Source: CAIWXH01 sp964555675
GTDB taxonomy: Bacteria > Chloroflexota > Chloroflexia > Chloroflexales > Chloroflexaceae
NCBI GenBank assembly: GCA_964555675.1
Contig: CAZKTU010000143.1
Location: 1-16,223 of the forward strand
Direction of reading: 5' to 3'
DNA: 16,223 nucleotides
The number at the start of each line of letters is the position of its first letter. The stretch's first letter is position 1. Below the pieces are notes generated by a model. It was not told the DNA's origin, made no database searches, and saw only the letters and a list, made by a program, of their open reading frames with translations. Shown one piece after another: positions 1 to 8,100 of the stretch. Made by a program: the position numbers and the translations under genes.

Positions 1-1
1 G

Positions 2-253
2 TCCAATACCGCGCGGTATGGGTACGGCGATGTCGTGCTGCCGATGGAGGTGAAGGTCTGGCGCGACGGCGAGGGCGACCCGCGCGACGAAGGGTTGACC
101 CAGCTCGAGCGCTACCTCCAGGGCTTGGGTGTGGCCACCGGCTCGCTGGTGCTCTTCGACCAGCGGCGCGGTCTTCCGCCAATCGCTGAGCGGACCACGA
201 CCGAGGCTACGACAACCCCGGGCGGGTACCAGGTGACGCTGATACGAGCGTAG
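2..253 (+). CDS. 3' end of a PD-(D/E)XK nuclease-like protein (partial)
   Basis: The frame is open from the left edge (first full codon at base 2) to a TAG stop at 251-253, so only about 83 C-terminal residues are visible and the true start lies outside. The segment YGYGDVVLPMEVKVW has an Asp followed, after a hydrophobic strand, by Glu-x-Lys, the layout of the PD-(D/E)XK nuclease core. It is followed by a helix (EGLTQLERYLQGLG) and a strand (GSLVLFDQR), as expected for that fold. In Chloroflexota such ends often belong to AAA-like ATP-binding proteins with a C-terminal PD-(D/E)XK domain; this is recollection, and the ATPase part cannot be seen. Whether it cleaves nucleic acid is unknown. No terminator hairpin is evident after the stop. 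Confidence 0.6.
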   Translation, partial: SNTARYGYGDVVLPMEVKVWRDGEGDPRDEGLTQLERYLQGLGVATGSLVLFDQRRGLPPIAERTTTEATTTPGGYQVTLIRA

Positions 254-311
254 GAGCCGGCCCGACACCTTCGTTGCCATTTGAGTTTTCACGACTGTGA
301 TGCTCTCGCCG

Positions 312-320
312 TGCTATACT
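312..320 (+). promoter_or_regulatory. Extended -10 promoter for the corA-type gene
   Basis: TGCTATACT is an extended -10 (TGn plus TATACT at 315-320). No good -35 lies 16-18 bases upstream, which extended -10 promoters tolerate. Transcription would start near 327, so in-frame starts upstream of that (such as TTG 281) are unlikely. A near-identical TGCTATACT occurs at 11926, which supports it as a real housekeeping promoter element in this genome. Confidence 0.5.
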
Positions 321-397
321 GCCGGTTGCCCGGTGGCTCAGGGAGGAATGTGAGGCTAGGGCGTACCGGCGCGCCCGAGCTAGCGACGAGGTGGCCG

Positions 398-1381
398 ATG
401 ATCCCACGAGGCTTTAGTAGCCCACCACAGCCCCGGCCCTCCAGCCTCGGCGGGGCGCCCGCAGCAATGCGCAAGCACTTCGTCCAGGGCAACCTGACCT
501 GGGTTGACGTGATGTACCCCACCCGCGACGAGGTCTTCGCCCTCGGCGAGCACTATGCATTCCACCCCCTCCACGTCGAGGACGTGCTCTCGCGCATCCA
601 GCGCCCCAAGCTCGACGATAACGAGGAGGCCGGCTACCTCTTCATGGTCTTGCACTTCCCCCTCTTCGACGAGGTCGAGCGCCTCTCGGTGATCAGCGAG
701 GTCGATATCTTCGTCGGCCCCAACTTCGTGATCACCTTCCACGACGGCCGCCTGCGCCCTCTGCGCCGCCTCGCCCAGACCGCCGCCGACGAGCGCGGCA
801 GCGAGCTGCTCCTCGGCCGCGGCGCCGGCTTCCTGCTCTATCGCATTATCGAGGCCCTGGTCAACTACTGCTTCCCCATGCTCTATCGCCTCGACGAGAA
901 GCTCGACGAGGTCGAGGAGGCCATGTTCAAGCGCGACGGCCAGCGCGTCGTCGAGGATCTCTCATACATCAGGCGCGATATCATCGCCCTGCGCCGCATC
1001 ATCAGGCCCAACCTGCCCGTGGTGCGCCTGCTCGCCGGCCGCGAGCGCGACTATCTGCACCTCGACGAGGAGGCCTACTTCGGCGACCTGGTCGATGGCC
1101 TCAACCGGATCTGGGACATGCTCGAGGAGCAGAAGGAGATCATCGAGGGGCTCGACTCGACACTCTTCAATGTGATGTCCAATCGCCTGAATCAGGAGAT
1201 GAAGCTCTTCACCCTGATCACGGTGATCCTCGGCCCGATGACCCTGATCACCGGTATCCTGGGGATGAACGTCGCCCTCCCCGGCGCCGAGCACCCCTGG
1301 GCGCTCCCCCTCGTCCTGGTCATCATGCTGATGATCGGCTTCGGCCTCTTCCTCTTCTTCCGCCATAAACGCCTGATCTAG
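398..1381 (+). CDS. corA: CorA-family magnesium/divalent cation transporter
   Basis: The product (327 aa from this start) is a CorA/MIT-family channel, expected to form a pentamer in the cytoplasmic membrane and admit Mg2+ (or Co2+/Ni2+) down the membrane potential. The N-terminal alpha/beta region includes LTWVDV and HPLHVEDVL. A long helical stalk follows, then the signature Gly-Met-Asn at residues 289-291 at the end of TM1 (about 271-291) and TM2 (about 301-321), with a basic C-terminus (RHKRLI). The residue before GMN is Leu, not the Tyr of classical CorA, as in many divergent CorA-like members. Start choice: ATG 398 has GAGG six bases upstream and lies downstream of the -10 at 315-320. 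ATG 467, where family-like sequence begins (MRKHFVQGNLTW), is a serious alternative giving 304 aa; the 23 residues between are low-complexity. Its stop overlaps that of convergent mfd. Family is certain; the exact ion and start are not. Confidence 0.9.
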   Translation: MIPRGFSSPPQPRPSSLGGAPAAMRKHFVQGNLTWVDVMYPTRDEVFALGEHYAFHPLHVEDVLSRIQRPKLDDNEEAGYLFMVLHFPLFDEVERLSVISEVDIFVGPNFVITFHDGRLRPLRRLAQTAADERGSELLLGRGAGFLLYRIIEALVNYCFPMLYRLDEKLDEVEEAMFKRDGQRVVEDLSYIRRDIIALRRIIRPNLPVVRLLAGRERDYLHLDEEAYFGDLVDGLNRIWDMLEEQKEIIEGLDSTLFNVMSNRLNQEMKLFTLITVILGPMTLITGILGMNVALPGAEHPWALPLVLVIMLMIGFGLFLFFRHKRLI

Positions 1382-4300
1382 GCTGCCAGCACCTCTAGCA
1401 CGCCCATCAGCTTCTCGCTCCAGCCCTCGTCGAGGGCCCGCCGGTCCAGGCGCACGAACTGGGGGCCGACCTTCACCGTGGCGTCGCGCCCGAAGCGCCG
1501 TCGCAGCCGCTCGCGCGCGCCGCCCTCGAGGATGGGCAGGCGAATGACGAACTCGTCGCCCGCGGTCACCACCGAGCTGACGCCCGCCTGCAGGGCCAGG
1601 GCCTTGATCTGCAGCCAGGTCAGCAGGTGCGTGGCCTCCTCCGGCGGCGGCCCGAAGCGGTCCTGCAGCTCCTTGCGCAGCTCCTTCACCTCCTCGACCG
1701 TCTGGGCCTCGACCATGCGCTGGTACATCGCCAGGCGCACCCGCTCGTCGGTGATGTAGCCCGTCGGCAGGTAGGCCGTCAGCGGCAGGTCGAGGGTCAC
1801 CAGAGGGCTCACCAGGATCTTCTCGCTGATCACCAGCTTGCTCGCGGCCTCGGCGAGCGAGATCGGCGGCGTCGCCGAGCGAGCCGGCTCCCCCCCTTCG
1901 CCCCCCCCGACCCCCGCTCGCTCCCACGCGCGCTGGGCGTCGACGCCGGTCTTGAGCTGCTTCACCGCCTGCTCGAGCAGGCGCGAGTAGAGGTCGAAGC
2001 CTACGGCGGCGATGTGGCCGCTCTGTTCGGCGCCAAGCAGATTGCCCGCGCCGCGGATCTCGAGGTCGCGCATGGCCACGCGGAAGCCGGCCCCTAGCTC
2101 GGTCGCCTCCTGGATGGCCTCGAGGCGGGCCTGGGCCTCCTGGGTCATGGGCTTGTCCTGCCGGTAGAGCAGGTAGGCGTAGGCTCTGTTGGCGCTGCGA
2201 CCCACCCGCCCGCGCAGCTGGTAGAGCTGGGCCAGCCCGTAGTTGGTCGCGTCGTCGATCACGATTGTGTTGGCGTTCGGCACGTCTAGCCCGCTCTCGA
2301 TAATCGTCGTGCAGACCAGCACGTCGTAGCGGCCCTCGAAGTACTCCAGCATCACCCGCTCTAGCTCGCGCTCTTCGAGCTGGCCGTGACCTACGCCGAT
2401 GCTGGCCTCGGGCACGAGCGTCTTGAGCTTGTTGGCCACGTGGTAGATGCTCTGGACCCGGTTGTGTACGAAGTAGATCTGCCCCTCGCGCTCGATCTCG
2501 CGCAGGATGGCCTCGCGGATGAGCTTCTCGTCGTAGGGCATGACATAGGTCTTGATCGGCACCCGGTCCTCGGGCGGCGTGTCGATGACACTGAGGTCGC
2601 GGATGCCGGCCATGGCCATGTGCAGGGTGCGCGGGATGGGCGTGGCGGTCAGGGTCAGTACGTCGACCTCGGCCCGCAACTGCTTGAGGCGCTCTTTGTG
2701 GCGCACGCCGAAGCGCTGCTCTTCGTCGACCACCACCAGGCCCAGGTCTTTGAAGCGCACATCCTTCGAGAGCAGCCTGTGGGTGCCGATCACGATATCG
2801 ACCCGCCCTTTGGCCAGGTCGGCGGTGATCGCGTCCTGCTCTTTGGGCGAGCGGAAGCGCGAGAGCATCTGGATGGTGACCGGGAAGGCCCCCATGCGTC
2901 TGGTGAAGGTGTCGAAGTGCTGCTGGGCCAGCACGGTGGTGGGCACCAGCACCGCCACCTGCCGCCCGTCTTGCACCGCCTTGAAGGCCGCCCGCAGGGC
3001 CACTTCGGTCTTGCCGAAGCCGACATCGCCGCAGATCAGGCGGTCCATGGGCACGGTCTGCTCCATGTCGCCCTTGACGTCGCCGATCGCCCGCAGCTGG
3101 TCGTCGGTCTCCATATAGGGGAAGGCCGCCTCGAGCTCGCGCTGCCACTCGTTGTCGGGGCTGAAGGCGTGGCCCTGCTTGAGCTGGCGCTGCGCGTAGA
3201 GTTTCAGCAGGTCCTCGGCCAGGTCCTGCACCGCGGCGCGCGCCTTGCGTTTGGCCCGTTCCCACTCCTGGGTGCCCAGCCGAGTCAGGGTCGGGCTGCC
3301 GTCGCCCGCGCCGATGTAGCGGGTCACTCGGTCGACCTGGTCGACCGGCACATAGATTTTATCGCCGGCGGCGTAGCGCAGCACCAGGTACTCGCGCTCG
3401 ATCTCGCCCACCGTGCGGCGGATTAGGCCCTCGTAGACGGCGATGCCATGCTCGATGTGCACGACATAATCGTTCGGCTTGAGCCCGCGCACGAACGCGG
3501 CCCGGTCCTCGGCGCTGCGATTCTTCTTGCGCCGCTCGCTCAGGGGCCGTCGCTGCCTGATGCCGAAGATCTCGGCGTCGCTGTAGAGGCTCACCCCTAG
3601 CTCGGGCAGCCGCCAGCCCCCGTCGATGGCGCCGTGAAGCACCGTGAAGGATGAAGGATGAAGGATGAAGGATGAAGACTCTTCCTGAATCCTTTCCTCG
3701 ACTAGCTCTTGCAGGCGCGCGGCCTGGCTGGTGACGGCGATCACCCGCTCGCCGTTGATCAGGCGTCCGACAATGTCGCCGACCAGGCGTTTGAACTGGC
3801 CGCCGAAGAGCTCGGCGGGCAGGAAGGCGGGGGCCTGGATCTGGTCGGCCCCTTCGTTGTTGGTCAGATCGACCAGGCTATAGGCCCTGGGGGCGTCGTC
3901 GAAGAGCTCCTCCCAGAGCAGGTAGGGGCGGGGAAAGTCGGGGGGCAGCTCGGTCGAGTCGATCAACTTGAGCCGCTGGCCCTCGGCCTGCTCGTGGAGT
4001 TCGGCGGCGTGCTGAGCGAGGAACTGGGCCTCGGAGAACAGCACGGCGGCGCCCGCGGGCAGGTGGTCGAGCAGCGTGGCCGCCTCGGCGCGGAAGAAGG
4101 GCGCGTAGAAAGCCCGGCCCTCGAAGCGTTCGCCGGCCTCGAGGCGTCCGATCGCCTCCTCCCACTCGGCCTGGCTCTCGCGGCGCAGCGCGCCGATGTT
4201 CAGGGCCCCGATGCGGGCCAGGGCCGCGTCGCGGCGCCAGAGGGGGATCTCGTGGGGCGGGCCGATCAGCACGCGCTCGACCCGGCCCTCGCTGCGCTGG

Positions 4301-4947
4301 GTGGCGGGGTCGAACTGGCGCATATTGTCGATCTCGTCGCCGAACAGCTCGATGCGCAACGGCAGCTCGTCGGCGGTGGGCCAGATGTCGACCAGGTCGC
4401 CGCGCCGCACCAGCTCGCCCGGCTCCTCGACGGTGGGCGCGGCGCGGTAGCCCAGCTCGACCAGGCGGCGCACCAGGTCGTCCTGGCGGATCTCCTGGCC
4501 ACGCTGCAGCTCGACGCTGGCCTGCCCGAGCTCGGCCGGGGTCAGTGTCGGCTGCAACAGGGCCTTGACGGGAGCGACCACGACGAGGGGCCCCGCGCTC
4601 GGCGCGCGCAGCGCGGCCAGCACCCGCAGGCGCCGGCTGAGCACCTGGCTGCCGGGCGACATATGCTCGTAGGGCATCGAGTCACTGGCGGGGAAGAGCA
4701 GCACCGCCTCGGGCGCGAGCCACTGGCGCAGGTCGTCGGCGGCCCGCAGGGCTGCGTCGCCGTTGGACACGATATAGAGGAGGGGCCGCGGGTGACGGCG
4801 CGCCAGGGCGGCCGCCGTGGGCGAGCGGCCCGCCGTGGGCAGCGGGGCCACGCGCAGACGCGTCGGGGCTCCGGCCAGGGCTGCGACCAACTCGTCGATA
4901 GCGGGGCGCTCGGCCAGGGCCGCGCTCAGCTCGGATAAGGTTTGCAT
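1378..4947 (-). CDS. mfd: Transcription-repair coupling factor Mfd
   Basis: Mfd (1189 aa; the E. coli protein is 1148) is an ATP-driven dsDNA translocase that displaces stalled RNA polymerase and recruits UvrA for nucleotide excision repair. The UvrB-like N-terminal part includes FPASDSMPYEHMSP near residue 85. A CarD-like RNA polymerase-interacting domain runs from about 488 to 565 (LKPNDYVVHIEHGIAVYEG). The helicase motor has Walker A GDVGFGKT near 640, DEEQ near 737, TATPIPRTL, and motif VI QLRGRVGR near 910. The autoinhibitory C-terminal D7 domain starts near 1050 (DLPLTAYLPTGYI). Start: ATG 4947, also near the usual N-terminus; an in-frame GTG at 4995 would add 16 residues, but the promoter at 5021-5029 would leave it almost no leader. 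Two unusual patches interrupt it: SSSFILHPSSF near 421-434, encoded by a heptamer repeat, and a Gly-rich stretch near 1013-1022 encoded by long G runs. Both keep the frame open, so the protein should be intact. Confidence 0.97.
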   Translation of the reverse strand: MQTLSELSAALAERPAIDELVAALAGAPTRLRVAPLPTAGRSPTAAALARRHPRPLLYIVSNGDAALRAADDLRQWLAPEAVLLFPASDSMPYEHMSPGSQVLSRRLRVLAALRAPSAGPLVVVAPVKALLQPTLTPAELGQASVELQRGQEIRQDDLVRRLVELGYRAAPTVEEPGELVRRGDLVDIWPTADELPLRIELFGDEIDNMRQFDPATQRSEGRVERVLIGPPHEIPLWRRDAALARIGALNIGALRRESQAEWEEAIGRLEAGERFEGRAFYAPFFRAEAATLLDHLPAGAAVLFSEAQFLAQHAAELHEQAEGQRLKLIDSTELPPDFPRPYLLWEELFDDAPRAYSLVDLTNNEGADQIQAPAFLPAELFGGQFKRLVGDIVGRLINGERVIAVTSQAARLQELVEERIQEESSSFILHPSSFTVLHGAIDGGWRLPELGVSLYSDAEIFGIRQRRPLSERRKKNRSAEDRAAFVRGLKPNDYVVHIEHGIAVYEGLIRRTVGEIEREYLVLRYAAGDKIYVPVDQVDRVTRYIGAGDGSPTLTRLGTQEWERAKRKARAAVQDLAEDLLKLYAQRQLKQGHAFSPDNEWQRELEAAFPYMETDDQLRAIGDVKGDMEQTVPMDRLICGDVGFGKTEVALRAAFKAVQDGRQVAVLVPTTVLAQQHFDTFTRRMGAFPVTIQMLSRFRSPKEQDAITADLAKGRVDIVIGTHRLLSKDVRFKDLGLVVVDEEQRFGVRHKERLKQLRAEVDVLTLTATPIPRTLHMAMAGIRDLSVIDTPPEDRVPIKTYVMPYDEKLIREAILREIEREGQIYFVHNRVQSIYHVANKLKTLVPEASIGVGHGQLEERELERVMLEYFEGRYDVLVCTTIIESGLDVPNANTIVIDDATNYGLAQLYQLRGRVGRSANRAYAYLLYRQDKPMTQEAQARLEAIQEATELGAGFRVAMRDLEIRGAGNLLGAEQSGHIAAVGFDLYSRLLEQAVKQLKTGVDAQRAWERAGVGGGEGGEPARSATPPISLAEAASKLVISEKILVSPLVTLDLPLTAYLPTGYITDERVRLAMYQRMVEAQTVEEVKELRKELQDRFGPPPEEATHLLTWLQIKALALQAGVSSVVTAGDEFVIRLPILEGGARERLRRRFGRDATVKVGPQFVRLDRRALDEGWSEKLMGVLEVLAA
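1877..1923. repeat. C/G-tract patch bounded by 8-bp inverted repeats inside mfd
   Basis: On the + strand GAGCGAGC (1877-1884) and its exact reverse complement GCTCGCTC (1916-1923) bracket 31 bases made largely of C runs: seven at 1890-1896, eight at 1901-1908, five at 1911-1915. A 10-base palindrome GAGCCGGCTC (1881-1890) overlaps the left arm. On the mfd sense strand this reads as G5, G8 and G7 tracts, encoding a Gly-rich linker just before the D7 domain. The arrangement resembles a small inserted element or a structure-forming tract; I cannot tell whether copies exist elsewhere in the genome. Confidence 0.55.
3645..3684. repeat. Heptamer tandem repeat inside mfd
   Basis: Four perfect copies of TGAAGGA run from 3645 to 3672, followed by a partial fifth copy and then by GAAGACTCTTC (3674-3684), a palindrome around a single central base. 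Because seven is not divisible by three, three units encode a heptapeptide, seen in Mfd as SSSFILHPSSF. The patch falls between LVEERI and the conserved TVLHGAIDGGW strand, so it sits in a surface linker. It resembles the short tandemly repeated heptamers described in cyanobacteria and seen in other large bacterial genomes. Confidence 0.75.
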
Positions 4948-5019
4948 GGCAACTCGAAACGGGGCTGATCGTCGTGAACAGCCCTGCACGCGCACAGGCG
5001 CGCCAAGATTACATTTGTA

Positions 5020-5028
5020 TGTTATAGC
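5020..5028 (+). promoter_or_regulatory. Possible extended -10 for the first protease gene, sharing TATA with mfd
   Basis: The + strand has TGT (5020-5022) followed by TATAGC (5023-5028). It lies in an AT-rich near-palindrome (5018-5031) within very GC-rich DNA. A start near 5035 would give the protease a leader of about 145 bases containing the hairpins at 5102-5144. A weaker alternative is TTGAAG (5064-5069) with CGTAAT (5089-5094), but its spacer is 19 bases. Confidence 0.35.
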
Positions 5029-5029
5029 A
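5021..5029 (-). promoter_or_regulatory. Extended -10 promoter for mfd
   Basis: Reading the minus strand, TGC (5029-5027) precedes TATAAC (5026-5021), an extended -10. Transcription would start near 5014, giving a leader of roughly 67 bases before ATG 4947. No convincing -35 is seen. The same TATA also reads as an extended -10 on the + strand (next entry). Confidence 0.45.
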
Positions 5030-5101
5030 TAGTTGCTCGGCTAGCGCGCGGCGACCGGCCCGCTTGAAGCCGTTTATCCTCGTGTCGGCGTAATGCGCCG
5101 G

Positions 5102-5144
5102 CGCCGAAGATGACGTACCATGGCTTCGGCGGCTCCACCGAAGC
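5102..5144 (+). promoter_or_regulatory. Leader with two mutually exclusive hairpins upstream of the first protease
   Basis: CGCCGAAG (5102-5109) can pair over 8 bp with CTTCGGCG (5124-5131). The overlapping segment GCTTCGG (5123-5129) can instead pair over 7 bp with CCGAAGC (5138-5144), leaving an 8-base loop. Both cannot form together. The elements end 35 bases before the chosen start codon. The pairing is read directly; a regulatory role is inference. Confidence 0.35.
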
Positions 5145-5178
5145 AACATTGCTCCCAGAGCCCCGTCGAGAGGCAACT

Positions 5179-8100
5179 ATGCGCAGCACCCCCCGCCCGC
5201 ACTATGCCCTACTTCCATTGGTCCTCGCCGCCCTCCTGGTCGCCGCAGCGCCTGTCCCCCCCACAGACGCCGCCACCCCCCGCCAGGAGGCGGCCCCTTC
5301 GGCCACCACCGACCGGCTGATCGTCACCCTGGCCGCCACAGGCCCCGGCCTGCAGTCCACCACAGCCCCCGAGCAGATCGCCACGCAGCTCAGCGCCGAC
5401 GCCGGGGCCGACCTGAGCTACCTGCGGCCTCTGGGCGGGGCGAGCCACCTGATGGCCCTCGCCAGCCCCCGCAGCTACGCCGAGGTCGCGGCGATCGGGC
5501 GTAAGCTGGCCGCCACATCGGCGGTGCTGAGCGCCGAGCCCGACACCCTGGTCTTCCCCACCCGCGTGCCCAGCGACGACGGCTACACCAACTTCGCCTG
5601 GCACCTCTCGCCCGTCGCCGGCGGCAACTATGGCGCCAATCTGCCCTCGGCCTGGGATATCACCACCGGCGCCCCGGGCGTCATTACGGCGATCATCGAC
5701 ACCGGCGGCCTGCTCAGCCACGAAGATCTGGCCGGGCGCACACCCTCGGGCAACCCCGGCTACGACATGATCGGCGACATCGCGAAGTCGAACGACGGCG
5801 ACGGGCGCGACCCCGACCCGAGCGACCCGGGCGATTACGTCACTCAGGCCGAGTCGTCGGGCGCGTGCCAGAGCCACGACAGCACCTGGCACGGCTCGCA
5901 CGTCGCCGGCACCATCGGCGCCAGGGCCAACAACGGCAAGGGCATGGCCGGCATCAACTGGGAGTCGCCCATACTGCATATCAGGGCCCTGGGCAAGTGC
6001 GGCGGCTACATCTCGGATATTGCCGACGGGCTGCGCTGGGCCGCGGGGCTGCAGGTCTCGGGTCTGCCCCTCAACCCGAACCCCGCCCGCGTGCTCAACC
6101 TCAGCCTGGGCGGCAGCGGGAGCTGCAGCAGCTACTTCCAGGACGCCGTCGACGATGCCGTGGCCCTCGGGGCCGTGGTCGTCGTGGCCGCCGGCAACGA
6201 GAACCGCAACGCCTCCAACTCGACCCCCGGCAACTGCGCCAACGTGATCACCGTGGCCGCCACGGCCCAGAACGGCAGCCGGGCCTCGTACAGCAACTAC
6301 GGCGCGGCGATCGAACTAGCCGCCCCAGGGGGTGATACCAGCCTCGACAGCGCCGTCTACTCGTCGGTCAATAGCGGCCGCTTCGGCCCCGAGGCCGACA
6401 GCTACGACTTCTACCAGGGCACCAGCATGGCCACGCCCCACGTGGCCGGCATCGCCAGCCTGATGCTCTCGGCCAACCCCAATCTGAGCAACGGCGACGT
6501 GCTGAGCATCCTGCTGAGCACCGCGACCGCCTTCCCCCTCGGCAGTAGCTGCGCCGGCATCTGCGGCGCGGGCATTGTCAACGCCGGCGGCGCCGTAGAG
6601 GAGGCCGCGCGACGGATCCGGACGGTCAGCTTCCAGTCCGAGCTCGTCGTGGCCGACGAGGGCGAGCAACTGGTCATCCCGGTCGCCCTCAGCATCGCCA
6701 GCAACCAGACCGTATCGGTGCCCTACACCATTAGCGGCACTGCCGGCGCGGGCGACCACAACCTGACGGCGGGCAACCTTACCTTCGCCCCCGGCGTGAC
6801 GAGCGTCAACCTCGGCGTCAGTATCGTCGACGACGCGGTGGCCGAGAGCGACGAGACGATCGTGATCAGCCTGGGCCCCGGGGCCCGCTCGGCCCTTGGC
6901 ACCCTCAACAGTTATAGTGTCACGATCAAGGACGACGACGCCAGCCCGGCGATCACCGTCAGCCCGAGCGCCCTCGTCTTCGGCGAGCAGCGGGTGGGCA
7001 CCCTCAGCGCCGCCCAGTCGGTCACCGTTCGCAACGACGGCGAGCTGCCCCTCGCCCTCAGCTCGATCGCCCTGAGCGCCGGCTACAGCCGCGACGGCGG
7101 CACCTGCCCGACGGCTTTCCCTTCGACCCTGGCCAAAGGCGCAAGCTGCACGGTGACGCTGCGCCACGCGCCTGTGCGCACGGGGGCCCGCGGCGGCAGC
7201 CTGAAGATCTCCAGCAACGGCAGCGGGCCGAGCACCGTCGCCCTGTCCGGGGTCGGCGTGATCCCCGCCCTGGGCTTCAGTCCGTCCGCCATGGCTCTGG
7301 CCGATCAGATCGTGGGCGGCGCCGGCCCGACCGCGACCCTCGTCCTGACCAACCCCGGCACCGCGCCGCTGCGCATCGACGCCATCGCCGCCAGCGGCGA
7401 CTACCGGGTCGGCACTGCCGGCTGCATCCCCTCCCTCCCGGCCACCCTGGCGCCCGGCGCGAGCTGTAGCTTGGGCGTCGGCTTCACCCCGCAGGGGGGC
7501 GGCCTGCGCGCCGGCGCCATCACCGTCACCAGCGACGTGCCGGGCGGGCCCTACAGCGTGCGGCTCCAGGGCCGCGGGCTTGCCCCCGAGCTGAGTCTCG
7601 ACGCTGCGAGCCTGAACTTCGGCGGCCAGGAGGTTGGCACGAGCTCGGTGTCGCGCACACTCACCCTGGCGAACCAGGGCGACGCGCCCCTCAGCCTCAC
7701 CGCAATCGACCTCTCGGGCGCGGCCTTCGCCCGGCAGGGTGGCAGCTGCCCGACCAGTCTCCCGGCCACTCTGGCGCCCGGCGCCGGCTGCTCGCTGCAG
7801 CTGGGCTTCGCCCCGAGCGCGACCCAGAGTTACACGGGCTCGCTGAGCGTGACGAGCGACGGCGGCTCCTCCAGCGTGAACCTCGCCGGGGTCGGCACGG
7901 CCGGGCCTGCGGCCGGCCCCATGCTCAGCCCGGCCTCGGTCATCTTCGCCGAGCGGGTGCTGCCGGCGGCGACGGGCGCGCGCACGGTGGCGATCAGCAA
8001 CCAGGGCGCGGCGACGATGACAGTGAGCGCGGTCACCCTCGCCGGCGCGGGCTTCAGCCTGGGCGGCGGGAGCTGCGGCCTGCCGCCGTTTGCGCTCTTG

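Noticed and set aside
281..397. Upstream TTG start at 281 for the corA-type gene
   Set aside because: It lies upstream of the predicted -10 at 315-320, so it would not be in that transcript, and the extra residues show no family resemblance.
962..3265. A 767-codon minus-strand frame overlapping mfd and corA
   Set aside because: Its translation is Arg/Gly/Ala/Pro-rich noise, and it overlaps the unmistakable Mfd motor domain in another frame of the same strand.
3645..3677. Possible CRISPR-like array
   Set aside because: The units are seven bases long with no spacers, inside a coding frame; this is a simple tandem repeat.
2386..4938. Long + strand open frames opposite mfd (2386-3426 and 3709-4938)
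   Set aside because: Both are antisense shadows of mfd with no recognisable motifs or ribosome sites.
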